This document shows positions 34,831-46,147 of a stretch of 64,000 nucleotides of DNA, piece after piece. The position numbers were made by a program, and so were the translations under genes. The stretch is taken from positions 1,364,001 to 1,428,000 of the forward strand of contig JABRWF010000006.1 of NCBI GenBank assembly GCA_018343915.1, read 5' to 3'. The DNA is from Agroathelia rolfsii. Lineage: Eukaryota > Basidiomycota > Agaricomycetes > Amylocorticiales > Amylocorticiaceae. The notes beneath the pieces were generated by a model that worked only from the letters and a program-made list of their open reading frames with translations, did not search any database and was not told the DNA's origin. Position 1 is the stretch's first letter, and every line of letters begins with the position of its first letter.

Positions 34831-35598
34831 CTACACCTTGGCAATGAACTGACGTACACCCGTCTCATTCAGAGCTCCGACGAATTGATCCACAGCCTTG
34901 CCATCATGGAAAGCTACAACAGTGGGCAGCGCACGAACCTGTTTGGGAGAAATGAATACGCGTCCAGTCATAAACCCCAAATCGAGTTACTCAAGAGGGA
35001 TAGGACCATTGTAGGAGGAATAAAACTCACTTTAAACTGGGCCGCTAGCGTACCATGCTGGTCGGTGTCGATAGTGACGAGGTCAATGGACTTTCCGCTC
35101 CCGGTCTTTACCGAGGCGTCCTCGGCGAGTTTCTCGAGGATAGGCGAAAGCATTTTGCAAGGCCCGCACCAGCTGTTTTGTTACATATCCGAGCAGACAG
35201 CCGGAATAGACAGTTAGACAGACAGGTAGACAGACAGAGAGGGGCAGACAGACGGAGATTGTTGCCATCATCAATGTCAACGTTGATGGGTGTAATGTGT
35301 AGTCAGAGGGGAGAGGAGAGAAAATAATACTTGCTTAGCATAGAAGTCGACAAGGACAATTTTCTCTTTGCTACTGATAGCTTTGTGGAATATCTGCTCC
35401 GGTTGTCAGAGATGAGTTTGTTCACGCATGCGTTCTTATACGGGAGATTGCCGCAACAGCACGGAGAGTTATTAGTGTGCGTACATGAGGGTCTGCATCA
35501 ACGAATTGCTCGGCTCGTCGAACAGAGGAGTGGAATGCCCTCGACGAAGATCTAAGGCTGTTTTGCAAAAGACGGAGAGAACGCAGTGAGGAGGCCAT
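34831..35598 (-). CDS. Mitochondrial thioredoxin
   Basis: Disulfide reductase of the mitochondrial matrix. Four exons: 35598-35485, 35396-35335, 35172-35031 and 34938-34831, 141 aa. Residues 1-35 (MASSLRSLRLLQNSLRSSSR...) are a basic, Ser-rich targeting sequence. Next are VLVDFYANWCGPCK (active site WCGPC), DLVTIDTDQHGTLAAQFKV and the cis-Pro motif ALPTVVAFHDGK. The intron right before the active-site Trp uses a GC donor (35334, AA|gcaagt); a GT donor four bases on would shift the frame. The intron also carries an (ACAG)n tract. Confidence 0.88.
35196..35252. repeat. (ACAG)n-type microsatellite in thioredoxin intron
   Basis: Imperfect tandem units of gaca/caga (gacagacaggtagacagaca...) inside the intron between thioredoxin exons 2 and 3. 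Confidence 0.7.
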
Positions 35599-36385
35599 TT
35601 TATAAGTCGCAGTCAATGTAGCAGCTAAAGTCTTTGTAATAGCAAGCGCGAAAGAGAATGGCTGGGAATGATTGGAGCAAGCGAGCAACAGAACAATGAT
35701 ACGCGATGGCGCCATATATCAGCCAATCAGAATATAGCACACACAGCGGTTGGTCTGCACTGGGACGGTTGTTGCCTGTTGATGAATACCATACGCGATG
35801 AACATTCAGTAAATACTCGCTAATTGGTCACAGTTGTGCCTATTTCCAGACGCTTCCTATTAAAGTTCTACTACTTATTTATTGCCAGCATTGATATACT
35901 TGGCATTGCTTTCCACAGTGTTGCTAGTCTTCGTGATGACCAGAACATGAACAAAAGATAACCGCAAATTCGATGGAACAACGTCACATCAAAACAGGCT
36001 AGCAATAGGGAGCGATGGAACCCAACGGCCAATCAGAATAAGTAAAAGGCATCAATGGAATTGTCGCCAGGACAATCATCATCAGAGCCGGGGATGCACG
36101 TGTATAAAAGGCCTCTTGCTGTGTATCCAGGTGCTCCTTGCCCTCTCGCCATCTACTCCCTTCTCTTTCCCGGTCTTTTTTCATTGCATCCCTCGCGAGC
36201 AGGGTACGTCCGGTTCTTGCTGTCTTTCATAATCACTGCTAATCTACTATGCCCATCGATCAGTCTCGTTCCAGTTCTCTTTCACAGTTACATTTCCAAG
36301 AGTAGCATCTATCATACACTCTCTTTTCTGTTCTATTTTCCTGCCTGTGGCTTCTTTCTCTACAACAAAAAGACAAACAATCACA
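35599..36385. promoter_or_regulatory. Divergent region thioredoxin / cupredoxin with TATA box
   Basis: A good TATA box (tataaaag, 36103-36110) lies about 280 bp before the cupredoxin ATG and is followed by a CT-rich leader, as in strongly expressed fungal genes. The rest shows nothing specific. Confidence 0.45.
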
Positions 36386-37244
36386 ATGCGTTTCTCTACC
36401 GTCCTCGCTGCCATCCTCCCCGCTGCTACCGTCATGGCTCAGGCGACGCACACCGTCTACGTTGGCATGAACGATACCCACACTTTCTCGCCCAGCAGGT
36501 TAGTCAATGTTCGCCGCCCAGACCATGAGCATATAATAACTTTATCTTGCTATATCGTACAGTATCAATGCTACTGCTGGTGACATGGTCCAATTCCAAT
36601 TGTTAGTCACTCTTCGTCGTCATCAATGCTTCTTAGCCGATACTAATACTATTCATAACAATCATAGCTTGACAGGCAATCATTCGGTGACACAGTCGAG
36701 CTTCGCCACACCTTGCACAGAGCTCGCCGCTACTGCCATGCCGTTTGACTCGGGCTTCATGCCTGCCAACTCCTCCGCCAATAACGGTATGGTTCCTTCG
36801 GTCACATTCCAGGTGAACAACGCCAGCGCCCCCTTGTGGTTCTACTGCAAACAGACTGGGTATAGCCCTTTTTACTTGGCTTTCAAACCGAAGCAGCTTA
36901 ACTAATTACCATTATTTGGAATCAGCCACTGCGAGCAGGGAATGGTGTTCGCCATCAATCCGACGGCTAGCAAGAGCTTTGCTGCCTTCCAGGTAAGATG
37001 CTTCCTGACATCGTGATCAAATTGCTTATTGTAATTACGACGTTGATACCAGGCCGCCGCCAACGCTACCAAGACAAACTCCACATCCTCCTCCAGCTCC
37101 AGCGCATCCGCATCTAGCACCTCCTCCTCGAGCAGTTCTTCCCCATCAGCATCTACGACTTCAAATTCCGGTGCACTCAGGATTAGCGGCAGCGCGGCTG
37201 GTCTTCTTACCGCCGTTGGTCTCGTTGCTGGCCTCATCCTCTAA
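36386..37244 (+). CDS. Extracellular serine-rich cupredoxin, probably GPI-anchored
   Basis: Small secreted blue-copper-type protein on the cell surface. Five exons: 36386-36498, 36563-36601, 36668-36859, 36926-36992 and 37053-37244, 200 aa. A signal peptide (MRFSTVLAAILPAATVMAQA) is followed by a plastocyanin-like fold. Likely copper ligands are His in GNHSVTQSSF, then Cys and His in FYCKQTGHCEQGMVF, with Met at the end. A Ser/Ala-rich stretch then precedes a hydrophobic tail (GLLTAVGLVAGLIL), typical of GPI-anchor addition. Function in this family is unknown; some members are linked to fruiting or stress. Confidence 0.85.
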
Positions 37245-37756
37245 ATGGATGTATACATTGGTGTTGATGTTCCTGCAGATGTACATATGCTATGTAGGAC
37301 ATTCGGAGTATGGTCTTTTCACTTTTCTTTTTGTTGTGGACGTTGCAGTTTTAAGAGATAACGTTTTGCTTATGCTACTTGATTGTTACTGTGTATTGTT
37401 TCCTTCACCCTCGTTCAGGTAACTGGAATGGATGCTTTTTTGATTCGGCCGGTCATGAAAGAAAACCTGTTTGTGTGATCTGCTTTGTGCTTTCTCTTCT
37501 GATTTCTACTGCTCGGCTTTGGTAAGATTCGATTTCTTTGCCGCCGCACGAGAGTCAAGTAACAGGTTCCCCTTTTCGACATAAGTCGGTCAGCATTGAG
37601 TAGTTACTTGATCTTGTTTGCCACTTACTCACCCACGCGCCATCTGGTTTTTGAAACTTTAGTGATGCATCACTGGCACGCATCAACTCTTGACCTCCAA
37701 TCTGCCGTAACGGTCAACATCTTCGTCTAAGTGCTTATTCTTACTCTGTTATAGCC
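37245..37756. other. Intergenic, cupredoxin 3' flank
   Basis: About 510 bp with no supported gene, ahead of the CRN/kinase pseudogene. Confidence 0.45.
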
Positions 37757-39835
37757 ATGCCTGAGATTTTTTTGCTAGCTTAATGCGTTTGGTCTAACGA
37801 CCAATCTTTCTGAGGCACTAACCGCGTCAAGCTACCGTTTGTATATACTACTTACGTACAAGATATCGTGGACGTGTTAAAGGATAATACCACTTGGCTT
37901 TTGGAAGACATTCCACTGAACTTCATAGAAGTCTGGAAGATCCAAAACACGATACACATAAGAATGATTACCAATGGCGTTGGATCAAGGTCCGATGAAG
38001 CTCCAACAATAAGGATGGAGAGTTATATTCGCTCCCTGGACTTCAGCAGAGGTTCAAAAGATCTTCAGCTGCTCGAGCATGACGATCCTATTAGCACTTA
38101 CTTCGACGCAAGCGCCTTGGATGCATTTCATCTTCATATAATTGTAAAAGTGCCACTGGGACGTACGTATTACGTATCGCCTCTCTTGTATTACTAACAA
38201 CGAGCCATACATGTAGATAACAAAAGACTACTCGAAGGGGTCAGTCAGGTGGAATAGGCATCTCACAAGCGAGAGCGTACCAACATAGATAGTATGTACT
38301 GTGATATTCATCCTCATGGCTCTCAATAACTTGAACATCATAACAAGGCGTGATAAACACCTAGCAGAACAGTGGAGGGCCACATACAATGCCTACCCTA
38401 ACACAATCGATGCAATCCATACGATCTATAGAGCCATTCTCGTTAGCCGTTCCGCAGATAGATATGGCCACCCCCCTGCTCTCTGCCATCCCGCTCTAGC
38501 CGCTCTTCAATTGAGATTAGAGACTTTTGATCGGAACAATTGCCAGTATATTAATGAGGAGAATAGAAAAATATTCGAGCTTGCTCGGAGTTTCTACTAG
38601 AATACCACAGAATACGCAAAAAAAAAAAACGAATATGCGCGCTGGGAAGTCGTAAAGGACTTGTTCCTATATGTCTTTGGGACCGAGCACAATCATGATA
38701 TACATCTTTCCGATGATTCAGCTGCACTAAAGCCAGATGCTTTGTGGGCGATCCTCCATATGGAATCATGGAGCTGAAGACCGACTCAGGCGTCCTACTC
38801 TCCAAGCTGTACGAGCATACATATATGCATGTGATCTTGCAAAGGTCCGTCTCATCCGATAGCATTCAACTTTAATACATTTCTAGGTCAAACCAGAGTT
38901 CAGGTTCTCAACAAATTTCCACGTGATTCTTGTCGGTATCATGGGCAGTGCCCTCGAAATTTCAATTGTCATTACCATCGAGCAAATTCATTTCCGAAAA
39001 ATCTTTCATCTCGAACTTCAAGGGGACAATAACAAGAAGCTGGAAGTTTCTAATCTTGTCTATATCTTTAATGCCCTTAAGCGTTGTACCAAATATCCGA
39101 GGAAGGAATACGAACAACTGTCGTCGACTACGATGTCTCAACTGCAGCCAAAATGGCAGTTTCCAAAGCCAACTTCCTCTTCTCCGGAAAACTGTCTTCC
39201 GCAGTTGACATTCAAGTGCCCTATAGATCGGAACAACTCCGATGTTGATACCCAATGCATGCACCAGACCCGAGATGCCTCTTCTCGGCCTCTATGACCA
39301 CTGAATCTGGTAATGTCGAGGTTGTGGTCAAATTTATATCTGAATATAACCAGCACTCACACAAGTCATTAGCCAACCGTGAGCCGCCGCTAGCAGTAAA
39401 GCTTTATAGGTGCTATGATGTTGTAGGCTTCAAGCAGACGAAGATGGTTGTCATGGACCGGATGAATGGCCAACCGCTGGAATCCTTCAGAGGTGACGCT
39501 GGCAAGCTACCATCCAGTGTCTATACGAATATTAAGAGCGCCATCGAATTACCGCACGGTGAAGACCTTGTCTGAGGGCAGTGAATATAATGATTCACAA
39601 GGATGGAAAACACGCTCTACTTGTTGACTTTGATTGGGTTGGAAAACATGGGCAAGACACATACCCTCCTTTTATAAATAAGTGCTTTGCTAGCACAGCT
39701 AATATAATGGATAAGTGGCATAAAGATGTATGTGCACAGTGAGTGATAGAGAAAGAGCATGATAAATGGGCTCTTGAAATGTCCTCAAACGTTTATGTGA
39801 TATTGATACTTGAGTATCTTAATTATATTGGCTGA
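37757..39835 (+). pseudogene. Decayed Crinkler-type (CRN N-terminus) / kinase-like gene
   Basis: Fragments in several frames line up with the fungal CRN-header plus kinase proteins. A possible start MPEIFLLA hits a stop at 37781. The header then resumes (VDVLKDN, IEVWKI, PISTYF, HLHIIVKVP; 37814-38160). A middle region (38330-38600 and beyond) breaks at stops near 38598 and 38774, with the frame continuing as GDPPYGIMELKTDSGV. The kinase C-lobe is at 39260-39785: VVVKFI, KMVVMDRMNG, HGEDLV, then NIMIHKDGKHALLVDFDWVG. The catalytic-loop region is lost at a stop/frameshift at 39572-39580, while the DFD motif remains. It is too broken to be translated whole. Family roles (inter-kingdom or self/non-self conflict) are known only broadly. 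Confidence 0.7.
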
Positions 39836-40616
39836 TGTAAGGTAATTGCAAATCTGTATCATGTTAAATGTAGTCTATTATACTATACTACACCCTTCAT
39901 CAGCAAAAATGCATACCCACTTGTTGAACGTTAATCTTTCACCAAAAGAATATTAGAAATGTGTTACCTATTTTTGTAAACCTTTCTCTATCATAATATT
40001 TGCAGTATACTTGTATAGTAGTCCTTATCAAGTTAATTATGAATAAGTTATTCAGACAATAATTTTCACATCCCTAACCCTTTTAGCATGTGATACTGTT
40101 ATGTTGGAGGTCCAGATACAATATCAAACATCTTTGGCATGATGAAAAAAAAGTTTTCATTATATAGGCCTTAGGATAGCCAATATTTAGAAAAGAAATG
40201 AATAGAAGGAGAGATGGCATTGCTATCTGAGTAAGAGAGCATCGATAAAAAGCACAAACATGAATAGGGGGGGAGGGTGAAAAGAATGTCGACAGCCATG
40301 AAAGAGATGGGATTGAGGAGTATGAGAACCGGAAGAGTGATACTGAATCCAAGCAAAGGAAGAAAATAGCAAAGAGAGAGGTGAGAAGAGTAACGGCGCT
40401 TCTTGCGCCAAATAATGAAATACATTAATACAAGCATCGTTGCTTAGCTGCCGCAGCCCTCCCCTGTGACAACGTTTTCCTCCCGTAAAAAGTCCGTTGA
40501 TCGTATTCTAGCGACGAGGTATAGAAGACGCCCAAGTACATGGCGAGGAGACCGTCGCTTGATTGTACTCCCCTCGGACGTCTAATAGAGAAAAGAGGAT
40601 TTTTAAGTACGTTGAT
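39836..40616. other. AT-rich intergenic
   Basis: About 780 bp, AT-rich, between the pseudogene and the G-gamma 2 stop. No gene supported. Confidence 0.45.
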
Positions 40617-40968
40617 TTACATAACAACACAACATCCGCCCTTGGGTTGCGGGGCATAAGGATCTTGGTTCTTCTGTACTGGTCCCCAGACGGAAGGAAC
40701 CTGGGATAGAAATAATAATAAAAGCGTGAGTAATTCCACATTTTCATTCTCCTCAGAGGCGATGCTTACAAGATGGTCCTTGGTAGTTTTGCAGTAGCGA
40801 ATAAGACTATTTGATTCCAGAATCAAATTAGAAACATGTTCTTCGCCCAGAATGTCATGCCAATGCTTACCTAGCGCTCGCCTCGCTGACTTTCACGCGT
40901 GGTCGAGCCAGATCTTCTTTGAGCCGCTGATTGTGCTCAGTCAGCCGACGGAGCTTAAGCTCAGACAT
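40617..40968 (-). CDS. Heterotrimeric G-protein gamma subunit, copy 2 (CaaX CVVM)
   Basis: Second gamma subunit, 7 kb from the first and on the other strand. Three exons: 40968-40871, 40806-40770 and 40700-40617, 72 aa. Motifs: [40 protein letters not shown] and the end GGCCVVM. The middle exon is 37 bp in both genes and both introns sit at the same codons (after the first two bases of the Ser codon and after HL), so the genes are paralogues. The CaaX Met, against Gln in copy 1, and the shorter N-terminus are the main differences. It starts 512 bp from the divergent coiled-coil gene. Confidence 0.92.
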
Positions 40969-41480
40969 GGATTGCTTGTGCGGTCTGGAGCTCATAGTTT
41001 ATGTGGAATTGGTGAACAGAGACGAGTAGCAATAGTTAGGGCAGAAAGAGGAGTCCAAACTTGAATTGGAAAAGGGACGAGATAAGAGGGCGTCTATAGT
41101 ATAAATCGTATTAGTATCATAGTAAGAATGATACCAAGAAACAAGGTGCTGACGAGAGATGATACAAGACCGCAGAAAGAGAGTGATATCAATGCAAGAC
41201 CACCGTAGCAACCGAAAGGAGACCTTGACTGAGCGTTATGTGTAAGTGTGCACTGAAAGTCCGAAGTCACCAGAAGCCCGGCTGGCTGTCCGGCGCCACT
41301 ACATATACTTCCGCATGGCTGTGGCTCATCAGCCACTCTATACGCCATTCACTGGTTTCTGTCTATACTACGCACACGCAGCCTCCACATCTACCATCTT
41401 TGTGTCCATTCTGGCTTTAAAACGACAATAAAGACCAAGCTTTTTTTCGGCTACTTCAAGAAGGTTTTCACCAGATCAAA
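40969..41480. other. Divergent intergenic, G-gamma 2 / coiled-coil gene
   Basis: 512 bp between two start codons. No gene seen; any promoter element is unassigned. Confidence 0.45.
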
Positions 41481-42364
41481 ATGCCGAGAAACTCGAAAGG
41501 CAGTGAACTTGAACCCGAGGTAGCTCACGACAATTACACACATACCCATGAAGGGAATACGAAATCGAAATCTCAGGAGTTAACAGGCGACTTGGATGAT
41601 ATCAACTGGGAAGACGAAGAAAAATGGCTTGCATTACTGCGTAATTCGTTAGTCTCTCTTACTCATATTCCCGAGCCCAGTTATGCATACTAACCTGCAT
41701 ATATGCGTATCTATTTGCTTCATTCTGCAGGAACGATGACAGTATAGACCAAGACAGTGTAGTAGACAAATTCCAGACAGCATTCGATCGTGCAGGCGGC
41801 GTTTGTCGCGAAGAATATGCACAGGAAAACCTACCCACTATCAAACGCGTCAAAGACATCCACATGCAGCTGGAGAACCAAGTGGATCCGGAAATCGCGT
41901 TAGGAATCACCAGATTCGAAGCGGTTTGCCTGAGAAGGGAAAGGGACGCCATTGCAGAAGAAGAAAAGGTCAAAAAAGCCCACAATGTCTTGAAGGCAAG
42001 TAATCATAATGTTCCCGATTGGTATGTCTTACATCTTCCTCCATTAGCACACCGTCACGCGTATCATGGAGCAACTAAAAATGGCACACAAGGAGCGCGA
42101 GAAGTTGTGGGATGAGTTTATTATGGAGTTTGACGCAATTGGTCCGAGTGTTTGGAACCAAGGGAGTTGATCCTTGTTCCTTACGATTGCTAATTTGAGT
42201 TTTCTCTAGCCGAGTCTACCCTCTCAGAGCTGGATGGATTGCCAGAAGCTGTGGATAAGGTATACTTGTCGATGGAGAAGAAAGCGAAGGTAGCATTGAA
42301 AGCAGAAACGAATGCTACCAGCAAGCGAGAGAAAATGCTCCGTGAATTCTTGGCTGCTGATTGA
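41481..42364 (+). CDS. Unidentified charged coiled-coil protein
   Basis: Not recognised. Four exons: 41481-41647, 41731-41995, 42048-42141 and 42210-42364, 226 aa. The N-terminal 55 residues are acidic and polar (DLDDINWEDEEKWLALL). The rest is nearly all helical and charged: DIHMQLENQVDPEIALGI, EAVCLRRERDAIAEEEKVKK, RIMEQLKMAHKEREKLWDEF and the C-terminal KREKMLREFLAAD. It has no signal peptide or membrane span. Intron 2 has a GC donor (AAG|gcaagt, 41996). The shape recalls small kinetochore or spindle subunits, but no family is claimed. Confidence 0.6.
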
Positions 42365-43246
42365 ACGACTTCTTGTCATGAAATGGCTTTCTGATTCAAG
42401 TGAGCGCAGCGACCAACGGAGTCCGCCTAAGAAAGACTAATGTCTGTTTAGATCAGGGTTTAAGGGCCTGTGTAATGTCCCTTACAATTTCTCGCATTAT
42501 CCAGTTGGGTCATCTTCGGTCTCCACAGTTCACGGTCTCAGGGTCATGGTGGTCTCAATTGTAGCATTGGCATCACCATCGAGACTATCAGAGACCATTT
42601 CATACGGACAGCGTTGCCCCTTTAACTTCAGACCTTGTACTTTTTATGATGATGATTGTAAGAATGTTATGTTTCGCAATGTTGTGGAACTGTAATGGAA
42701 GACTGTTTCAAATGGCAGCTGGTGGGTACACCTGACACCTCAGGCTGCGACCTGTGAAATATTAAATGATACATTTCTCTTACTGCCTCTTCACATGAAG
42801 ATGCACATACTTTGTATTTCTTCTTTAAGTACACGTAGATCACATTACAAAGGGTTTCATCTGCATGAATATATTATTAAATACATAAGTAGTGCATGAT
42901 GAGCTACCAGTGCCAGCAAGAACGTTAGACCTGAGATCAATTCCCTGAGATCTGAGACAGTGTGAGTTTCGGTGAAACAGTTTGACCCGATCCGTCGCTA
43001 TGCTCCTCCGAGTCTAGGTCCGACTTACGCACATAATATTACTAAAGTCAAAATGTGATAAAGCCGTTTAAGCTTTAATTTCTCCATCGTTCCATTCTGC
43101 TCCTGACCTGACGAGTACTAGGCCAAAGTGTTTCTCGCAAGTACACTATAAGCTGCGCACACTCACCTTGTGCCGTAGCATACATCGACTCCTCTTCCAT
43201 TTATCTTTATTCTCTCTGGGCCTTGGTCACAGCTACGGTCATCACT
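42365..43246. other. Intergenic, no gene supported
   Basis: About 880 bp between the coiled-coil gene and the TLC gene. No conserved coding or RNA feature recognised. Confidence 0.45.
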
Positions 43247-44707
43247 ATGTCTAACACCACCGACATTCTGTCTCATACACGCGAGCTCATTCGCCAGGCC
43301 GCGCTACCTCTAGCCCAGCCTCCGTTCAGTTTGACGCGCTTTCCTGAGAACGCAGACATTGCCCTGGCCGCATTCGTCCTCTTTACCCTGACGCAGAACG
43401 TGTTGTCGCCCGCGCTCAGCGAGGTGTTTTTTCCAGACGCGTACGGCAAGGCCAATAGGAAAACACGTGCTAACTGGTCTGTTTGTCTACCCTTCGTTTG
43501 CCTATCCTATTCCCATTTTAGGGGTGTTCCGAAAAATTTGGAAGCCGGTGTTGATGCCCAGAAACACAATTTTCTGGTTTCTTTCTGGATTAGGGATTTG
43601 CACGTCGTTTCACAAGTACATGCGCTTTTGGTCATCCCACTTGCGTGGAGATGTCTAAACAGCCCCAAGCTACTCGCGGACAAGGCGTTTGGATGGGATG
43701 ATAAGTCTGGTATCGCTGGTGCCGTTGCTTGCGGGTAAGTTTTCCAGTCTATTTGCTCCGGATTACAGTTTGACTTTCTTTTCTTGCCGAGTTTATACTG
43801 TAATGTACTGATATGATACTTTTAGATATTTTTTCTGGGATGCACTCGAATCCTTGATTCATTTCACTGATTTTGGTTTCTTGGCACATGGTAATGTTCA
43901 AATGTCTTGGCAAGAATATATGCGTTCTGATCTTTGAAATATTCGTTTACTCTGTTCGCAGGAGTGTCGTGTTTATTTATCTACATGCTTGGCTTCGTGT
44001 GTATCTCACTGTTATGTACTCAAACTGGTTTTAATATTCTTATACTTTTTTTTTTGCTTCCAAAACAGCAACCCTTCCTGGGTTATTACGGCTGTCGTTT
44101 TCTCTTCTGGGAAGTGTATGTATTGCATCGCTTGATTCATAAGTTAAAACATGGAAATGAATCATCATTCTTTTTACAGGAGCACCGTGTTCTTGAACAT
44201 TCACTGGTTCGTTCGTCTGGCGGACCGCATCATAGATTCGCAGGCAAGTTAACCACTCTGTTTTCTTAGGTTCTTGGACAAAACCGGCCGCACGGGCAGT
44301 TTGCTCCAGGCAATCAATGGTGCCCTTCTCGTCGCTGTCTTCTTCGTCGTCCGCGTCGTTTGGGGTGGTATAATGGTATAATATTTATTATTATTATTAA
44401 GCTCTGAGTTTAAGAGGGCCATTTTCTCATTTATATATTTCCTTCCCAGTCCTATGAATTCTTCCACACACTTCGAAATGTTCTTCACCAAGTACCGATC
44501 ATTAACGTAATTGTGTATGGTATCGGCAACATCTTGTTACAAGGTTTAAATTGGTTGTGGTATGTTCTTATCTGTTTCCTGTTGGCCATTACCTCGTTTA
44601 ACAATAACTACATACACGAAAAAAGGTTCTTCAAGATGATTTCGGCTCTGCGTAAGAGATTTCAGTCTTCGTCCAAGTCTCGCGTCGCTCGCGAAAAACG
44701 AGAGTAA
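43247..44707 (+). CDS. TLC-domain (TRAM-LAG1-CLN8) multi-pass membrane protein
   Basis: ER membrane protein of the TLC superfamily; relatives handle ceramide or lipid sensing, but this subfamily (TMEM56-like) has no proven reaction. Nine exons: 43247-43476, 43594-43734, 43826-43890, 43962-43996, 44069-44115, 44180-44206, 44270-44375, 44450-44559 and 44626-44707, 280 aa. Motifs: NWDLHVVSQVHALLVIPLAW, GYFFWDALESLIHFTDFGF, GYYGCRFLFWEVSTVFLNIH and FLDKTGRTGS, then two more helices and a basic tail. Intron 1 is 117 nt and in frame without a stop. It is removed because only then does the W-x-hVVSQVHA motif appear; a 45-nt version is also possible. Confidence 0.75.
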
Positions 44708-44900
44708 AAGGGCCACAAGGGATTATAGATTGAGGGGATTGTTGTACTAAGTATTTGACACAAACGCACATATCTACTTGTATGGGTGGGTAATTAGGCC
44801 TGTATTGCTCTAAATTAGGTTACGTACATTAATCATGACTGGGAGTCCGTTCGACATAGCATATAGGACGTACCTGTAGAGCAGAGATCTTGTCTTTAAT

Positions 44901-45942
44901 CTATGTTTCTTTTGTCTGGGCTTCGAATGCGTTCTGCACGAGAGCACGCACACGCGCTTCCCATGCCACAAGGTTCGCACGGCGGATGACTTCGATACGG
45001 ATTGACTCTGGCGAGTTGAGGATGGCATGCAGGTATGCAAATGCCAGGGCGTCGAGCGCTGTGGGCGATCTATGAAAGTGTATATATGCAGGGTAAACCA
45101 CAAGGGAGACATAAAAGTAGAGCTAATAAACGTACTCTGAGCCGAGGAACCAGGTGTCTGTACCAAGGCGATCTGACAGGGCACCAATAGCGTCTCTGTA
45201 TTGGGATTCAATAGTTTCTGGTGATACGCGGGTACCAGTAGAGAGCGAAAGAGAAAAGGAGAAGACGCCTCCCAGCATACCCGATGCGCCTTCGTCTTTT
45301 CGAACAGGGTCTGAGCCGGGCGTGGGTGAAATGAGATATCTCCAGCCGGACGGTTTGGGCTGCGCTAGGATCTGTAAGAAGCGGGTTACATGTATAAGTA
45401 CGATCTTCGTCTGAGATACCAAAACACGAAATGTAATGCAATCAGAATCAGAGACGCACGAACGCGTTATGCACGTCGCCCTCGAGCAGCGATACCCAAG
45501 CGCGGCTCTCGTCCTTGCTCTTCTCATTCTTGTACCCCTCCAGCTCGCCATTCTCGCCCACGCGCGCGTCGACCCAGCCAGGGATCAAATGTGCGGCAAG
45601 TATGTCTCCCGAGCCGTCATCCTCTTTAGGATTCTCCAGGGGGGTATGTAGGTTCGGTAGGTGTCGGTCAATAGCGCCGTCTGGAGTGATATCCCACCGC
45701 AGAGCTATTTGTTTGACGCCGCGCAGGGCGAGATAGGCCTGCCATTTGAGACACTCGACGTCAGAGCTGAGCAGGCTTGTTTGCTCTACATCAGAGTTGT
45801 GTGGGGGCAGGATCCAGAGTGTAGGCCGGGTGATGATAGTCTTGTGCGGTGGTGGGATGGGTGGATAGGTATGCAGCGGGAACAGGGAAAAGAAGGATAG
45901 AATGGGCTTTGGGACATATCTGCTGGCAGCGGTAGTGGTCAT
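44901..45942 (-). CDS. Metaxin/Sam37-like subunit of the mitochondrial outer-membrane sorting machinery
   Basis: Cytosol-facing partner of Sam50 that helps beta-barrel insertion. Three exons: 45942-45460, 45371-45136 and 45069-44901, 295 aa. It has a GST-like metaxin fold without catalytic need. Motifs: SSDVECLKWQAYLALRGVKQ, LRWDITPDGAIDRHLPNL, DESRAWVSLLEGDVHNAF, LSDRLGTDTWFLGSESP and the C-terminal helix segment DALAFAYLHAILNSPESIRI. No C-terminal membrane span is seen after NAFEAQ. Convergent with the TLC gene (193 bp between stops) and divergent from VPS54 (205 bp). Confidence 0.85.
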
Positions 45943-46147
45943 TGCAAGAATAGTTGGTTGGTCGAGAGTATTGCCAGTGACAGCCGGTAAAGTAGAAGTA
46001 ACAAAGAAACTAATGAAGTTCAATGTAACACATATGCATGTACATGTATAGTCAGACTACAAAAGATGTCATTATTTTATTATCCCGATCCATTGGAATA
46101 GGGAATGGAATGCTTCCGTCCGGCGTACTCGACTTGCATCAACTTGC
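45943..46147. promoter_or_regulatory. Divergent promoter, metaxin / VPS54
   Basis: 205 bp between two outward-facing start codons; AT-rich near 46060-46085. No clear TATA box. Confidence 0.4.

Noticed and set aside
43477..43521. 45-nt intron 1 for the TLC gene
   Set aside because: Keeps 24 extra residues before the conserved HVVSQVHA motif; the 117-nt intron gives the expected joint.
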